DNA of 64,000 bases from Salminus brasiliensis (GCF_030463535.1 NC_132891.1:9730949-9794948), one strand, 5' to 3'; positions 36,801 to 51,782 are shown, counted from the stretch's first letter. Program-made: numbers and translations. The notes: generated by a model from the sequence alone, not told the origin.

Positions 36801-39800
36801 GTGAGTTCACACACGAGATGCAAGTTCGCTTTAGACAAGAGATGGAGAAGGAAAAGAAAGTGGAGGCGTGGAAGGAAAAGTTCTTTGAGGAGTATCATGG
36901 CCAAAAGTAAGATTTCATGATCTTGCAATCAGATCCCATTGTAAAAATATTCTTGTGCTGGAATTTCTCTTAAACGCTCCACTAATCTGTTCCAACAGGT
37001 CTGGCTTGACCCGTGAGGAGGCACTGAAGCTCACAATGAGTGATGCAGGAGATGTTGCTGAAGCTGTGTTGGGGGCTGACACTGCTGCTGTGGCAACACC
37101 CAAGAGGAGAGGTGTTGGAAGGCGGCGGAGAGAGGGTCGTATTAGGAGGCGATCACGCGCTGACCTCAGGCGCAGGGCCCGTCGGCCACTCAGCAAGGCT
37201 GCTCCCACAGCTGTGGCTCAAGCAGAAGCAGAAGAAGAAGAAGAAGAAGAAGATGACCAAGCTGCATCAGACATTGCCACCACTGCTGCATCACCTGTGC
37301 CAGAGACTGCTGCGGTCCAAGGAGAAATCGTCCTTCCAGCAGATCCAGAACTGGAAGCACCTGCAGAAACCCTCTGTCCAGAAGCAGTCCGGTCCCCCTC
37401 CCCTGCTCCTGCATCCACTCCTGTTCCCACTTCTACAAGCTCAGTCTGCGATGAACCAGAAGCTTCCACCCGCCTGCTGCCTGAAGTCGTTGAGCCAGCT
37501 GTTGCCTCCACCTCCTCTCCTTCTTCCTCCTCTTCCTCAACATCGTCATCGTCCTCTCCTTCCTCATCACCTTCCTCTACCTCCGACCGGCCAGGCGCCT
37601 TCGCTGCCAGCTCCGACTCCTCGTCATCTTCGTCTTCTTCCTCGTCCTCCACTGCTGCTGTGGCCACCGACCCGCTTGACGATGGAGCCTCGGTCATCAC
37701 CACTGGTACAGCAGGCACTGGTGCCAGCAGCAGGGAGAGCAGCCCAGCTGCAAGTCCCGCTACAGCCAGCCCCGCTATTCAGCTCAAGGATCAGAAGAGG
37801 AGACCCGAAGAGTCCCAGGCCTACACCAGCTTCCCCGAGAAAAGGGCGCGGCTGGATGAGCGTCAGTCCTTTCGTAACACAGTTGACTGTGTGCACTCAG
37901 AAAAGCCACAGCCGACAACCGAGGAGCCCAAGGTCCCGCCAATCCGGGTATGAGGAATTTGTATTTTAATTCCTGTAATGTTTGCCGGTTTTGACAGAGA
38001 TCCTTAATTCCGGAGGAAAAAGTTGGTTGTTCTAATTGACAAGTATGCCTTTATGATTTTAGTCATGCATATTAATTATTCTTTTCATGAAGGTCTGAAC
38101 TTTAATTGCTTTTCTAAAGTGACATTCCTTTTTTTCTTTTCTTTTTCCCCCTATCTTCTTTCCCCTTCTTTCCCCTTCCTCTTTCCCTTTTTTCCTAGAT
38201 TCAGCTCTCCCGGATCAAACCGCCCTGGGTCAAAGGGCCGCCAACGTACCAAATCTGTCCCCGCATCGTGCCCCCCAACGAGGGGTCGCGGCGCAGTGGG
38301 ACGGGGGCGCGCACCCTGGCGGACATCAAGGCCCGTGCCCAGCAAGCCCGTGCACAGCGGGAAGCCGCTGCTGTTGCTGCAGCCACTGGGGACGGGGCAG
38401 GGCCTGGGGGGGGCGGCCCGGGGGGTGGTACTGGGATACCGGATCGCTCCAGCGGGAGACGTTCGAGAGAGCACCCGGGTCCCATTGAACCAGGAGGAGG
38501 AGGAGGAGGAGGAGGAGGAGGAGGAGGAGGAGGAAGACGAGGAGGAGGAGGAGGAAGAGTTGATGTGGAGGAACAGGAATCGCCTGCGAGCTCTCATTCG
38601 TCTGGAGCACAATTACAGCTATCCAATGTAGAAACTTCAGAGAAGCCTCAGGCCTCTACCCCACAGACTGTACCGTCGCCGTCCTCTGTATCCTCTAATC
38701 CTTCTGTGCTGCTATCAGAGTCTCCTAAAACCACCACACCCTCACCACCTGAGGCAGACAGTCCAGCCTCCCAGGACCAGGTGGAAGAAATTTGTGGTGT
38801 AGAGGAGGTGGCCACTTGCTCTAGTGACAAAGCCTCAGAACAGACCTTAGACACTCCAGTGCCTACTCCAAGTGAGACAGAGTCTGTAAGCAGTCACCAA
38901 GAGGCCAGGGGCGATGAAGCAGATTCTAGTGACAGCAGAACAGTGACTCCTAGTTGTACACCGGTGCCCAATGAAGCAGTTAATCTGGTTCCCACATCCA
39001 TACCTGATTCACTGCCTAGGTTTGGTGCTCAGGGTGTTGATGTGATCAGAACCCTTGCAGCATCCTCTCAGTCTTGGGAAGGTGAACAGAATCAGAATGA
39101 GCATCGTTGTAGTACTACTGGGGTCATCCAGCATGGCTCAGATGTCAAAGGCCCCAAAGAGACTCTTGTTACAACCCGAAACGGTTTTGTAGAGGGTTCA
39201 GAGGAGCGTGGAGTTAGGCAGAGAACACTGCAGGAACATAAGACTGGAGAGACTGATGCTGATTGTAAATATGGAAGCTATGAAACTCCTCTCCCTTGTC
39301 CTCCAGATACCACCAGAGAGGAAGATACTGGGATGCACAGCGACTCCACGGAGACAGCATCAGATTTTGAGAACGAAACTCAAGAGGATGACACCGTGGA
39401 CTGGCATAGAACGATGGACCATAATGGAGTGCAGGCTCAGAATACGAAATCCCAGAATCAGCCTGTCATCCAGACACCAAGCCGAATTACCTCGTGCACT
39501 TTGAGCCCTCCACAGCACCAGCAGCCAGTCATTCAGGCCCATGTCTCTAACCCTGCCCATAGTCAAACTGTCATTCAGGCTCGTTTTCCCAATGGCATGC
39601 CAAACCAGCCAGTAATTCAGCCTCAAAAGCAACACACAATCCGCCATTCCCAAGAGCAAAACTCCAATGCCTTGACCCAGGCCCATGTGCAATCATACCA
39701 TACACAGGGAGAGAAGGACCAAAGCAGAGCTCAAAGTCTGAACGAGAACAGCAATGGTGGCAAGCTGTTTGTCCCAGAGGATGATACTAAAGCGTTCAAC

Positions 39801-41279
39801 AGGGGGCCTGTGGATGATGCTGGATTGAAGAACTCTGCCATTGCTGCTGTGAAGAGAATTCAAAGTTCTGCTCGGCCTGTGTCCTCTGTGGAGGCGAACA
39901 ACCCTCTGGTGACCCAGCTTCTTCAAGGCAGTCTGCCTTTAGAGAAAGTATTACCCCAGCCACACTCTGTAAGTAAGTTGGAGATAAATCGACTCCCTGG
40001 GACGCCACCAGGCCTGCCATCCAACCGCCAGCCTGGAGGACCTCCCAGGACTCTGGCTCCCCGCTTTAGAGGCTCTGCTGAGACAGGATCTGCAGAATCT
40101 GTTGGTTCAGAATTTCAACAAAAAGCACCCCCTGCTCGGGTGTCCCCAGGTCCTGGACGGAATTATGGTCCCTCCCCACCTGGCACTGCACAGTCTCGAA
40201 TGACGTGCTTGTTTGAGGAGGCCGGCGGCTCTCGTAGCACAGTTGTCCAGCAGTTTGTTTCTCAGCAGCCAGGAAGCACTGCGCCTCCTGGTGCTGTACC
40301 AGTCATTACCCCTCTACCCTCCACATCCTCCACCTCTAGGCCAGCGGATGTCAATTCTCAGAGTGCTCCTGGAACATTGGAATCAGCGGTCATCAAAGAG
40401 CACCCCACACCTCAGCCTTCACGGGGTGAAACTCCAGAGAGGGCAACAGCTGGTTTTCAGCAGCGCTCCAATAGCCTCCCCAAGCCTGTGTGCAGAACCT
40501 CGCCTGATGCTCCTTCTCCTCCACATGGTGACCTCTGTCCGACTGAAGTTGTACCTACTGTTAAGATCAGCTGGCGTCCGTCTAAACCCCACCCACCCCA
40601 ACCTCAGTCCTATCAGCAGCAGCTCTCTATTGCAGCTACTGTGAAGAATGAGGCCTCTTCACGCCCCTCATGCCAGCAAGCTCTTACCAAAAATTCACAG
40701 TCTCCAATCAGTGGCAATGGGTCTGTTGTAGTAGTAACCAAAAAAGAGCCTCTGAGCTCTATGGACAGTTATGTGAGTGGAGGAGCAATGGAAGGACTGC
40801 TTAACATGGAAATGTCTCTTGCAAGAATGGCGAAAAAAGAGCAAGGCAAAAATCCTTATGTTCGACAAACAGACTCCTCAGCCTCCCCGGTCTCCTCCTC
40901 TCCTTCCTCTACCTCTGCCTCATCGCTCCCCTACCATCTGTATGGAAAGCTGCCTAAACTGCAGCAGAGTGGAGGTGGAGGCACTGGATCTGGCTTCAGC
41001 TACACAGCTAATGTGTCTGTAGTGGACAGTAGTGGCTTCTCCCGCAGCATAGGGGATAGCGTGCTGCAGCTGCGGCCACGTGTTGGCGTCGGGAACGCTG
41101 GAGGCCAAAGCGCTACTCTTAGCATCCAGGCATTTGCTGACAGCGCTGCAGAAGAAGTGGCCCTTAAGTGTTCCTGCCGTCTCAAGGCCATGATCATGTG
41201 TCAAGGGTGCGGTGCCTTCTGCCATGATGACTGCATCGGCCCCTCAAAACTCTGTGTTTCTTGTCTGGTGGTCAGATAG
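21884..41279 (+). CDS. asxl1: Additional sex combs-like 1, Polycomb/BAP1 cofactor, complete
   Basis: ASXL1 activates the BAP1 histone H2A deubiquitinase and acts with Polycomb complexes in the nucleus (family knowledge). Coding exons: 21884-21940, 28007-28089, 29114-29231, 30456-30612, 33355-33428, 34726-34810, 35432-35551, 36244-36410, 36523-36619, 36801-36906, 36999-37947, 38199-41279, plus an optional 3-nt exon at 28781-28783. The frame closes to 5,094 nt, 1,697 aa (human 1,541). An HARE-HTH domain occupies residues 12-86; a DEUBAD about 245-350 with [12 protein letters not shown]; a basic stretch ([14 protein letters not shown]) follows in exon 11; the conserved block [20 protein letters not shown] lies near residue 1236; and a C-terminal PHD finger about 1658-1697 ends CLVVR. 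Assignment to ASXL1 over ASXL2/3 rests on the MKDKQK start, the exon 11-12 junction ([14 protein letters not shown]) and the Gly-rich tract. Extra length is mostly Ser-, Glu- and Gln-rich linkers. Confidence 0.96.
21941..28006 (+). other. asxl1 intron 1
   Basis: A 6-kb intron, the usual place for enhancers in such genes, but I see no identifiable conserved element. Contents: a (CTG)8 run at 22455-22480, a dispersed repeat at 24705-24850, a T run at 25731-25752, a (GAT)n run at 26508-26529, and a nested transposon insertion at 26690-27180. The donor is GTAAGC at 21941 and the acceptor is AAAG before 28007. The remainder holds nothing I can name. Confidence 0.7.
26690..27180. mobile_element. 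Angel-like element interrupted by a hAT-like element
   Basis: The outer element begins with AAAGAACCGTGTTTG near 26697 and resumes at 27131 with TTTAAAGAACCTTTACGC, ending TTTTTAAGAGTGTAAG at about 27178. The inner element at 26756-27129 starts TAGGGCTGCAT and ends GTGCAGCCCTA, and is flanked by 8-bp repeats GTTAAAAG (26748-26755) and GTTTAAAG (27130-27137), one mismatch. The 8-bp duplication and the TAGGGCTGC end point to the hAT group. Neither part encodes a protein. Confidence 0.7.
28140..28682 (-). mobile_element. Family A element, copy 4, nearly full length
   Basis: Reverse orientation in asxl1 intron 2. The left end TTTATGGACACTCC with TTCTAATAAAGACATTCAGC and the right end TTTTGTCTGTATAGTG match both family termini, so this copy spans essentially the whole element (about 540 bp). 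Confidence 0.8.
28781..28783 (+). CDS. asxl1: Candidate asxl1 3-nt microexon (AAG)
   Basis: Between asxl1 coding exons 2 and 3 a pyrimidine-rich tract (28750-28772) leads to TAAATAG, then AAG, then the strong donor GTAAGG at 28784. Exon 2 ends ATG-AG and exon 3 begins T-GGC, so insertion of AAG keeps the frame and changes Met-Ser-Gly to Met-Arg-Ser-Gly. From memory, human ASXL1 also has a 3-bp exon at this junction (after coding nucleotide 140); here the first two exons also total exactly 140 nt. A chance AG-NNN-GTAAG arrangement is possible, so use in mRNA is unproven. Confidence 0.65.
29493..29735. mobile_element. Relative of the 3757-4409 element
   Basis: Starts GGGCCTTGTTTACC with TTCTTAGGAAGATTTCTTTT and ends near AAGAAAATTCTTAGAAGTGA followed by GGCCC, mirroring the 3757 element in shortened form. 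It lies in asxl1 intron 3. Confidence 0.5.
30000..30345. mobile_element. Angel-like element in asxl1 intron 3
   Basis: Contains AGTGATGCCATTGAAGAACC near 30018 and, near the other end, CCTTATAGAACCAAGATTGG with TTCTTCTATGGCATCGC. These are the family's inverted blocks. A run of G precedes it at 29992-30000. Confidence 0.5.
32413..32718 (-). mobile_element. Family A element, copy 5, internally shortened
   Basis: Both ends are recognisable (CCATGTCCAAATGTTTGTGG at 32413 and GTCCCAGTACACTGTATGGA near 32690-32708), but the central block is missing, leaving about 305 bp against roughly 520 bp in full copies. It lies in asxl1 intron 4. Confidence 0.7.
36999..37947 (+). CDS. asxl1: asxl1 exon 11, Ser/Glu/Pro-rich linker
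   Basis: The largest internal exon (949 nt, about residues 355-671). It opens with [17 protein letters not shown], then the basic [17 protein letters not shown] stretch that probably includes a nuclear localisation signal, a Glu run from GAA/GAG codons near 37229-37253, and serine runs near 37515-37660. It closes with the conserved [18 protein letters not shown] and EEPKVPPIR segments. The low-complexity middle leaves other frames open by chance, including a 309-codon frame. Confidence 0.93.
38199..41279 (+). CDS. asxl1: asxl1 terminal coding exon with Gly tract and PHD finger
   Basis: A single 3,081-nt exon encoding about 1,026 residues, equivalent to the long last exon of human ASXL1 where truncating myeloid mutations occur (established knowledge). 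It starts [20 protein letters not shown], followed by [20 protein letters not shown], then a Gly-rich region (38390-38565) that contains an 8-G run at 38406-38413 and a (GAG/GGA)n tract at 38492-38560. A repeated motif of the type QxPVIQ(A/P)xx appears five times around 39460-39640. The final 40 residues form the atypical PHD finger with the pattern CxC, CxxC, H, CxxC. Stop is TAG at 41277-41279. Confidence 0.95.
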   Translation: MQLSRIKPPWVKGPPTYQICPRIVPPNEGSRRSGTGARTLADIKARAQQARAQREAAAVAAATGDGAGPGGGGPGGGTGIPDRSSGRRSREHPGPIEPGGGGGGGGGGGGGGRRGGGGGRVDVEEQESPASSHSSGAQLQLSNVETSEKPQASTPQTVPSPSSVSSNPSVLLSESPKTTTPSPPEADSPASQDQVEEICGVEEVATCSSDKASEQTLDTPVPTPSETESVSSHQEARGDEADSSDSRTVTPSCTPVPNEAVNLVPTSIPDSLPRFGAQGVDVIRTLAASSQSWEGEQNQNEHRCSTTGVIQHGSDVKGPKETLVTTRNGFVEGSEERGVRQRTLQEHKTGETDADCKYGSYETPLPCPPDTTREEDTGMHSDSTETASDFENETQEDDTVDWHRTMDHNGVQAQNTKSQNQPVIQTPSRITSCTLSPPQHQQPVIQAHVSNPAHSQTVIQARFPNGMPNQPVIQPQKQHTIRHSQEQNSNALTQAHVQSYHTQGEKDQSRAQSLNENSNGGKLFVPEDDTKAFNRGPVDDAGLKNSAIAAVKRIQSSARPVSSVEANNPLVTQLLQGSLPLEKVLPQPHSVSKLEINRLPGTPPGLPSNRQPGGPPRTLAPRFRGSAETGSAESVGSEFQQKAPPARVSPGPGRNYGPSPPGTAQSRMTCLFEEAGGSRSTVVQQFVSQQPGSTAPPGAVPVITPLPSTSSTSRPADVNSQSAPGTLESAVIKEHPTPQPSRGETPERATAGFQQRSNSLPKPVCRTSPDAPSPPHGDLCPTEVVPTVKISWRPSKPHPPQPQSYQQQLSIAATVKNEASSRPSCQQALTKNSQSPISGNGSVVVVTKKEPLSSMDSYVSGGAMEGLLNMEMSLARMAKKEQGKNPYVRQTDSSASPVSSSPSSTSASSLPYHLYGKLPKLQQSGGGGTGSGFSYTANVSVVDSSGFSRSIGDSVLQLRPRVGVGNAGGQSATLSIQAFADSAAEEVALKCSCRLKAMIMCQGCGAFCHDDCIGPSKLCVSCLVVR
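38492..38560 (+). repeat. (GGA)n coding trinucleotide tract in asxl1
   Basis: About 20 near-perfect GGA/AGG units interrupted by GACG encode a glycine run in the asxl1 frame. The other two frames would read poly-Glu or poly-Arg, which creates open shadow frames here. Such a tract is likely length-variable between individuals. Confidence 0.85.
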
Positions 41280-41561
41280 TGTGTTACAGCCCCTCTAAAC
41301 TGAGCCTAAAGGTCAAAGCGAATGCGCTGGCCTCAGCAGACTTTGGGTCCCTTCGCCTGTGATCTGAAATCAGAGGAACTTTTGGACTCAAGCGAGCGAA
41401 GAACATGAGGTAGGACTTGTATTGATGCAGGCCAGATTTTTGGCGATGGTCAAGGTGAAACAATGGGGCTGGAAGATGCCCTGCAAGATAAAATTCAGTC
41501 TGTATTTTTGCTTCATATTTTTTCTATTGCTGTTATGATGGTGTTACGATGTGTATTATTG

Positions 41562-41603
<42 letters not shown>

Positions 41604-41995
41604 GTTATTGGTATTAAGTGAATTTACATGGCACGGTTGATTGTAGATTGTGCCTTTTCTTTATACTTTTCTTCTCCCCTCCCCAACAAAACATTTACCT
41701 CATCTACTTGACACCAGTCATCAGTTCAGTGTAAAAATGGTGGTGTTCATGTTTGCGTTTTTCTCACTTGACTCTCTGGAAAAAAGAGTGGAGAGTTATG
41801 TGCGTCTTGTCTTGCAAAGAAATATTTTTTTAAATCATTAAACGAGCAAATTACTTTTTGTTATTTTGTAAGTGCTTCCTTTCCTTTTTTTTTTTTTTTT
41901 TCTCCCTTTTTTTTATTTTCTTATCCAAAGTGAAGTCCAGTCTGTACTTGGCAGTTAAGCACAGTATTCTAATCTAATAAAGCTGACAATGAGCA
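41280..41995 (+). other. asxl1 3' UTR
   Basis: AT-rich sequence after the stop codon with a (TTA)n run at 41561-41603 and poly-T stretches near 41887-41914. A canonical AATAAA at 41976-41981 in the context CTAATAAAGC is the best candidate end of the transcript, giving a 3' UTR of about 715 nt. Confidence 0.6.
41976..41981 (+). terminator. Candidate asxl1 poly(A) signal
   Basis: AATAAA on the gene strand, about 700 nt after the stop codon, followed within 20-30 nt by T-rich sequence that fits a downstream element. Confidence 0.55.
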
Positions 41996-42378
41996 GATTC
42001 TTTTCTTACATTTACTTTTTTCCTTTATTCTTTACTTCTAGATTAAAGTTAGTGTTGATTTTGTGTGGGGAAATCTTGATGAAAGGTGCATCTCGACAAG
42101 GACGATTCAAAATTGTCCTAGAAAATATTTAATATTTGTGAACTGTTAATTGATGTGTTCTCTAAGTGCAAAAGGCAGAACTTCGGAAATGCAGCAACCA
42201 GACACACTGGAGGCGTTTTGCAAAGCCTAGGCTGAAGCCGAGGTAGGGCGTACCTGGTAGGACTGTCTTATGAAGCTTAGTGACATTATTGGTCAAAAAA
42301 TGCCACTATGGTCTAACAAGGCAGCATGGTGAGGGGACAGGAAAGGCAGTTGTGCCTCTTGGTTTTATTCATTGCTGA

Positions 42379-42684
42379 AACAGAGGTGTGAATGCACACA
42401 CAGCTTGTCTGGTCTCTGTAAGTTGGAAGTTTTGCCAATAGAACAAGAGCATCTGGAGCAAATAAACATGAACCTGTTGGCACCATGTCTAATGCCAGGT
42501 GTGGTCTAGAGGGGTATGAAGCCCCCAGCACTGAGCTGTGAAGCAATGGGACAGCGCTCTCTCTGGAATGATGGTACTCATGGTATGGATTATTATTCCA
42601 GCCCCCCCCCTTTAATTTTTTAATGTAGAAATGCCCTTCATTTCAGAAGAAACAATGAATGAGCAGATGTCCCAATACTTTTGT

Positions 42685-42695
<11 letters not shown>
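42379..42695 (-). mobile_element. Family A element, copy 6
   Basis: Reverse orientation, from TGTGAATGCACACACAGC through TAATGCCAGGTGTGG to GAGCAGATGTCCCAATACTT, ending in TTGTCCTTATA that merges into a (TA)n microsatellite. The middle is shortened and the left terminus is absent. Confidence 0.75.
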
Positions 42696-42728
<33 letters not shown>

Positions 42729-44097
42729 CATGCTGAAAATAACAATGCCTACGTATTTAATGTGACCATTTCAAACTTTATTGGACTTTATATAAACAGT
42801 AGTTGTCAATGTGTATATTTCTCAACACACAGATGTGCAAAGGCAGATTTTACATTCTCAAGTTGGGCAATTTTTTTTATAAACTGCAAATTGTTAAATC
42901 AAGCTTAGTTTGGCCCTCTAGGATTTGCTACATTTGACACCCAGTCTTCTGCATCCTTTCCATGTCTTGTTCCATAGTTCCTTGGGGAATGTTTGATGGT
43001 GAAGCACATCATTTGGACATTATTTCACAAGGGAGCAATGGAACAGAAACAGGCTTGTTATTTTTGTATGTAATTAAGGAACTGTACAGAACATAGTTTC
43101 TATCCCTGCAAGCATCTAGATAGAAGCAACGTCCTAACTTTTCACACTGAAACTGACGATCTGATGATGCAAATCATCCAGAGAAAGCTTCTTGATCTTT
43201 TCTGAGCCCATGGTGACTCTCCTATTATATCTGTGTTAATAATTTGTTGTGTAGCGCTTAATGTAGCACACTGAGACGAACGTTTAGTACAAACCAGACT
43301 GATATAAACAAAGTGCATTGAAAAATAAGCTTGAAAACAGCAGATCTCAAAAAATAGATCAAAAGTTGAAAGATTATTTTTGAACTAGCCCAAGAGGAAA
43401 CATGTACTCACACCTTTCTCTGAAGAATCTACTACACCCCCCACCCCCCAAACCACAACAGAACTTCTTTGTTCATAACACAATATCACTGAAGTAATTG
43501 TACCTTTCACACACTCCATTAATAATGTACACCGTTCATTTTCATAAAATCAGTCTCTAAAAGTTGAGAAGGATGAAATGCACAACTGCAACACACCGAG
43601 GCAAACAGTTCCACGTAACACAACGTTTGTGATTCAGCAGGCTGTCAGCAGCCGTTGTTTTTAGAGTAATACCGCTATCGAAAATTGAAAGTAAAGACAA
43701 AAGCAATACTGTGAAGTCTCTCTCTCAGTAGGGGACTAAAAACCAAAAGAAAAAAAGGTGTACTCCTACCTGTATAATAACCTCGGAGACCACATTTAAC
43801 ATCAGCAGGCAGTAAGAGACATAACCATAATGTACTGACTTTTTTTTTTATATACTGTATATGTAAAAAGAGGTTGCTGACAAGCAGGGATGAGATTTCT
43901 TCCATTATCATATATGTTTTTGAATGAAGGAAATATGAGGCTTAATTCCCCTGCCAGGTTTTAACAGCTCTGTGGGGAATCCTGGTCAAGAAGGGTTTGT
44001 CTTTTGAGAAACTGAATAGAGAACACAGACATACTGTTCTTTCTTTTCTTTTTTGTTTTGTAACTAACTCTAAAGTCGGCATTCTCCGTGCTGAACT

Positions 44098-44185
44098 TTC
44101 CATTCCACCTTAAAGAATGTAGGAGTTACAATCTGCTGGTAAAATGTACACAATGTAACTGCGGCACTATTTAAGGTGGAATGAA
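44098..44185. repeat. Short hairpin in the pcmtd2 3' flank
   Basis: CATTCCACCTTAAA at 44100-44113 is mirrored by TTTAAGGTGGAATG at 44170-44183. Longer outer pairing (CTAACTC before, GAGTTAG after) extends the stem. It probably is a remnant of a small transposon, located just beyond the candidate pcmtd2 poly(A) site. Confidence 0.6.
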
Positions 44186-44213
44186 GAGTTAGAATAAGAA
44201 GCCAACTTTAGCT

Positions 44214-44219
44214 TTTATT
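44214..44219 (-). terminator. Candidate pcmtd2 poly(A) signal
   Basis: AATAAA on the minus strand, about 470 nt past the pcmtd2 stop codon. It is the first canonical signal I noticed downstream of the stop, but alternatives further left cannot be excluded. Confidence 0.4.
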
Positions 44220-44686
44220 TTGGCTGCTGAGTTTTTAAGATCATCTGCAGCAGCTGAGGATCGTGCCATCTAGGGCATGCCAGATGGACGGAAGCAGATC
44301 GGAACCTTAAAAGCCGATATCCAAACCATTAAAAATGCCTGGATCTGATCGGGACATCCCTAGTAACTACATTTTAACTATAAATGTTCTGTTGGTCCAG
44401 TCGTCACCCAAGTGGTCACAGAATGTAAATTACAAGGTTGTGGAATAACAGCGACAATATCTCAGAATGGGTAGAATGGGTAGAATGGGTCTACACGTCA
44501 TGATCAAAGAAGCTGTGCTTGTCGGAAACCACGAAACTGATTATTTCTTTATACTAACTGCTGATTATTTGACTATTAAAAATTGCACTTGACATCTCTG
44601 CTGACAAGGCAGGAGTTGGACTGATGGGGCTGTGGGTACCTGTAAGAGGTCCGTGACTAGGCTGGGCATGACCAGACACTGATGGC

Positions 44687-49094
<4,408 letters not shown>

Positions 49095-49252
49095 TCATGC
49101 TGTTAGTGAGATTCCACAGAGAAGGTGATGAGGCAATCCGTACCAACTTTGATTGAGTCTGTGTTGCTGTGCTGCAACTGCATATTTTCCCCAGACAGTT
49201 TTCCATTATGAAAGATGGCTTACAGACCTCGATCCTGAAGCATAAAAAATTC

Positions 49253-49292
<40 letters not shown>

Positions 49293-49331
49293 GTAAATAC
49301 ATATAATACACATTCAGTGTATTGTGCTACA

Positions 49332-49565
49332 CACTCTTAAACATAAAGGTTCTTCAAATGGTTCTTCAGTCAATGAGGAACCATGTTTGTAGTAGAGAGA
49401 GTGTGAGGGTGAAGAATATAGAAAATGGTACAAAAAGGTTTTTCAAACATGGTGCTTAAAGGAACCAATGTGGTTCTTCAATGGCATTGCTCAAAGAAAC
49501 ATTTGAAGAACATCCAGTTCTTCAGAATACTCCAGTACCATCAGAGAACCCTCTGGAAAAAAGAT
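49332..49565. mobile_element. Angel-like hairpin element
   Basis: Runs from CACTCTTAAACATAAAGGTT to the mirrored ATTTGAAGAACATCC and AATACTCCAGTACC. It is positioned next to a (TA)n microsatellite (49258-49290), upstream of the first coding pcmtd2 exon. Confidence 0.6.
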
Positions 49566-50287
49566 GATGATGCCAGGTTTAATCATCCCGGCATATTAAT
49601 AAAATTGAAGCTGCATCACAAGCTCTGTCCTTGCTATATGTGTGCACTCATAAACCATAACACAGCTTCAGCAGCTAAACGTGAACACGAGCCCTGTCAA
49701 AGCTGCCATTCACCAAAATACATATTAATTAAGGTTCTTGATATAACATGTGAACTAATAACAAAGCTTGACTGCAATAGTGAAATTCACAATAGTTTAT
49801 TTTTCATTTTGCCTATTGCTTCTATATGAATTATTTTGGTTACAAAATAAAAATAATAAAAAGAAATAAAACATTTTTCAAATGGTCAAACTGATTTGGA
49901 TTCACACTTGATAAATATATTCCACTCATTAAAATGAATTTACATCAATTTTTAATGCCACATAATTCATTCATAGTGTTTAAGATGGGTGATCAGGTGT
50001 GAAATGCTCCATTCTAGAGAGTCAGAAGTGTTCACAGTGGTGGTGATGGGAAGCAGACGTCCAAAGACATGAAAACAAGAAGATATCGATTAAATGATTA
50101 AGAAAACACAGCCTGATACCTGATATGTTGTTTTACAATAGTTTGTGACATAGTTGTGAATAGTTTTTTAAAGCTACATGCAAGGTATGCTTAGGCTGAA
50201 TCGTCCAAAAAGAATACCTATTTTTGTCCTTATCAGCATTACATATATAAATGTTAAGTAAAGGAAATTGCTTTATTTGTGTGAGCC

Positions 50288-50664
50288 CTCCCAGCTAACA
50301 TGTCCATGTAGGGCCTGTGTGGGCAGCCCAACGTGGAACAAGAAAGTTTTGTCCTCTGGTTCCATGTTGGCCCCACGCATGGATGCTCACCTGGGTCAGA
50401 AATGGGACCAGAAGGGAGCTTTTCCTTGCCACTAGCTTTTTTTTTTTTTCAACATTTGCTGTAAAAAGCACTATATAAATAAAACTGAATGAAATTTGAA
50501 GAAGGACTTAAACATGAGCACCATCTGGGTTATACACTGCATAGGGGGTCTAGATGGGACCCATGATGGGGCCTATTTGGAAAGCCCAACTGGGTCCCAT
50601 TAGGAACACTCAGAGCCACACTCCACCCATGTGGGCCTCACATGAGCATGTTGGCTGGGTTGGT
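50288..50664. mobile_element. Element bounded by CCCAGCTAACATG inverted ends
   Basis: CCCAGCTAACATGT at 50289-50302 is mirrored by GCATGTTGGCTGGG at about 50646-50659. Inside are repeated GGGCCC/CCCATG-type motifs and a segment ending AAAAGCACTATATAAATAAA at about 50465-50485, which may be a separate nested repeat. It lies in the 5' intron of pcmtd2. Confidence 0.5.
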
Positions 50665-51321
50665 TTCACTCACCTTTGCACACACCACATTTACTGTTTA
50701 GCAATGTGCCAAATGAAGCTCCTAAACATTCTCACTGCTGAAGTGTGTCTCTGCGCAGGACTGTGAACTTATTTACTTACTTACAAAATCAACGACACAT
50801 TATTACCCTGACCAGGGGTGGCCAAACCTTTGCCTACAACTGGAATCCACACCAACAGAGGATGAACAAACTATGGAAAAATTCAGTCTAATCAGCACTT
50901 CACCGCTGAACACGCTTTCAGTGCGCTTCCAGTGAGGTGCCGGCAGGTGGCGCTGTGGGACAGGAAAGTCTAAACTTCCCCGGAGACTCACATGCTCAGA
51001 AACTGCGCGACTGAGCAACATGCCCACCAATCCTCACACTGCGCTCCCACTGCAGCTGCGCCACTCGGGGAAACAAACGCGCACAAACGCGTCTTTGATC
51101 CACCAAGTCCCCCAAAAGCGCCTCCCCTTACACTGCATCCAAAACGAGCCCTCTGAACGCGCGTGGTATTCGGGAGGTCTTTTTTTTTTTACATATGTTG
51201 GGTTAAAACGAGTACTTGTGTCGTTGACGTTTTAACCCAGATCACAACACGACGCTGCAGCTGGCTGACAGCATCTGATGGCGGTGTGCAGTGCGTTTTA
51301 TAAGCGCTGTTTTCGGCTCAC

Positions 51322-51604
51322 CTCGGATGCACCCTGTCGGTCTGGCTGTAAATAAAGGCAGCAGATGGAGCTCTGAGCTAAATCTGATCTCCACCGCAAA
51401 CAAAGAAAACTGCACTTCGGTGACTCAGCGTTGTCTGACCACGACGCGCGCTAACGGTGTACCGAGCAGCTTCAGCGCTCGCCCCGTGCTGCGTTTACTC
51501 CCTCCATCGTCTCTTTCCCCGTCTGGTCTGCGCCTCTGTCCACATCCAGCGCGAGCGGCCACAGTGCGGGATGTAAACACTGATCAGCTGATCGTCTGAC
51601 GTCA
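51322..51604 (-). promoter_or_regulatory. pcmtd2 CpG-rich promoter and probable non-coding exon 1
   Basis: 51000-51610 is strongly enriched in CpG against AT-rich surroundings. A good minus-strand donor (CCGAG followed by GTGAGC) has its exon side ending at 51322. This fits a non-coding first exon that splices to the acceptor before 49055. At 51597-51604 lies the perfect CRE palindrome TGACGTCA, next to GATCAGCTGATC (51581-51592), so the transcription start probably lies between about 51400 and 51590. Confidence 0.55.
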
Positions 51605-51779
51605 CACCCGCACAAACTGTGGGTTCCCTGAGTGAGCTGCACGAACACACCTCATTAAGTATGCATTAGCAGGGGTATCGATTGATTGGCTTATTTATTC
51701 ACTGATCCTGCATATGAAATATTGATGACCAGAGTTTTCTGCTCGAGCTAAAGTTGAGTAAAAGTACAAAAGTAGCCTG

Positions 51780-51782
<3 letters not shown>

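Larger units (their letters stand above)
42000..44213. other. Convergent intergenic gap between asxl1 and pcmtd2
   Basis: No gene seen. It holds a family A element (42379-42695), a (TA)n run (42690-42723) and otherwise unassigned AT-rich DNA. The two genes point at each other, so the gap must contain both transcript ends. Confidence 0.6.

Noticed and set aside
37218-37718. Minus-strand 166-codon acidic frame
   Set aside because: Antisense of the asxl1 Ser-rich codons (TCC/TCT), which read as Glu/Asp on the other strand.
37040-37969. A 309-codon open frame overlapping asxl1 exon 11 in another phase
   Set aside because: It results from low-complexity CTG/CCT/GAA repeats without stops; the asxl1 frame explains the segment with conserved protein and splice sites, and the alternative has no recognisable domain.
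38023-38631. A 202-codon frame ending in a Glu run over the asxl1 intron 11/exon 12 boundary
   Set aside because: It crosses the exon 12 acceptor and reads the GGA repeat in the wrong phase; a shadow of asxl1.
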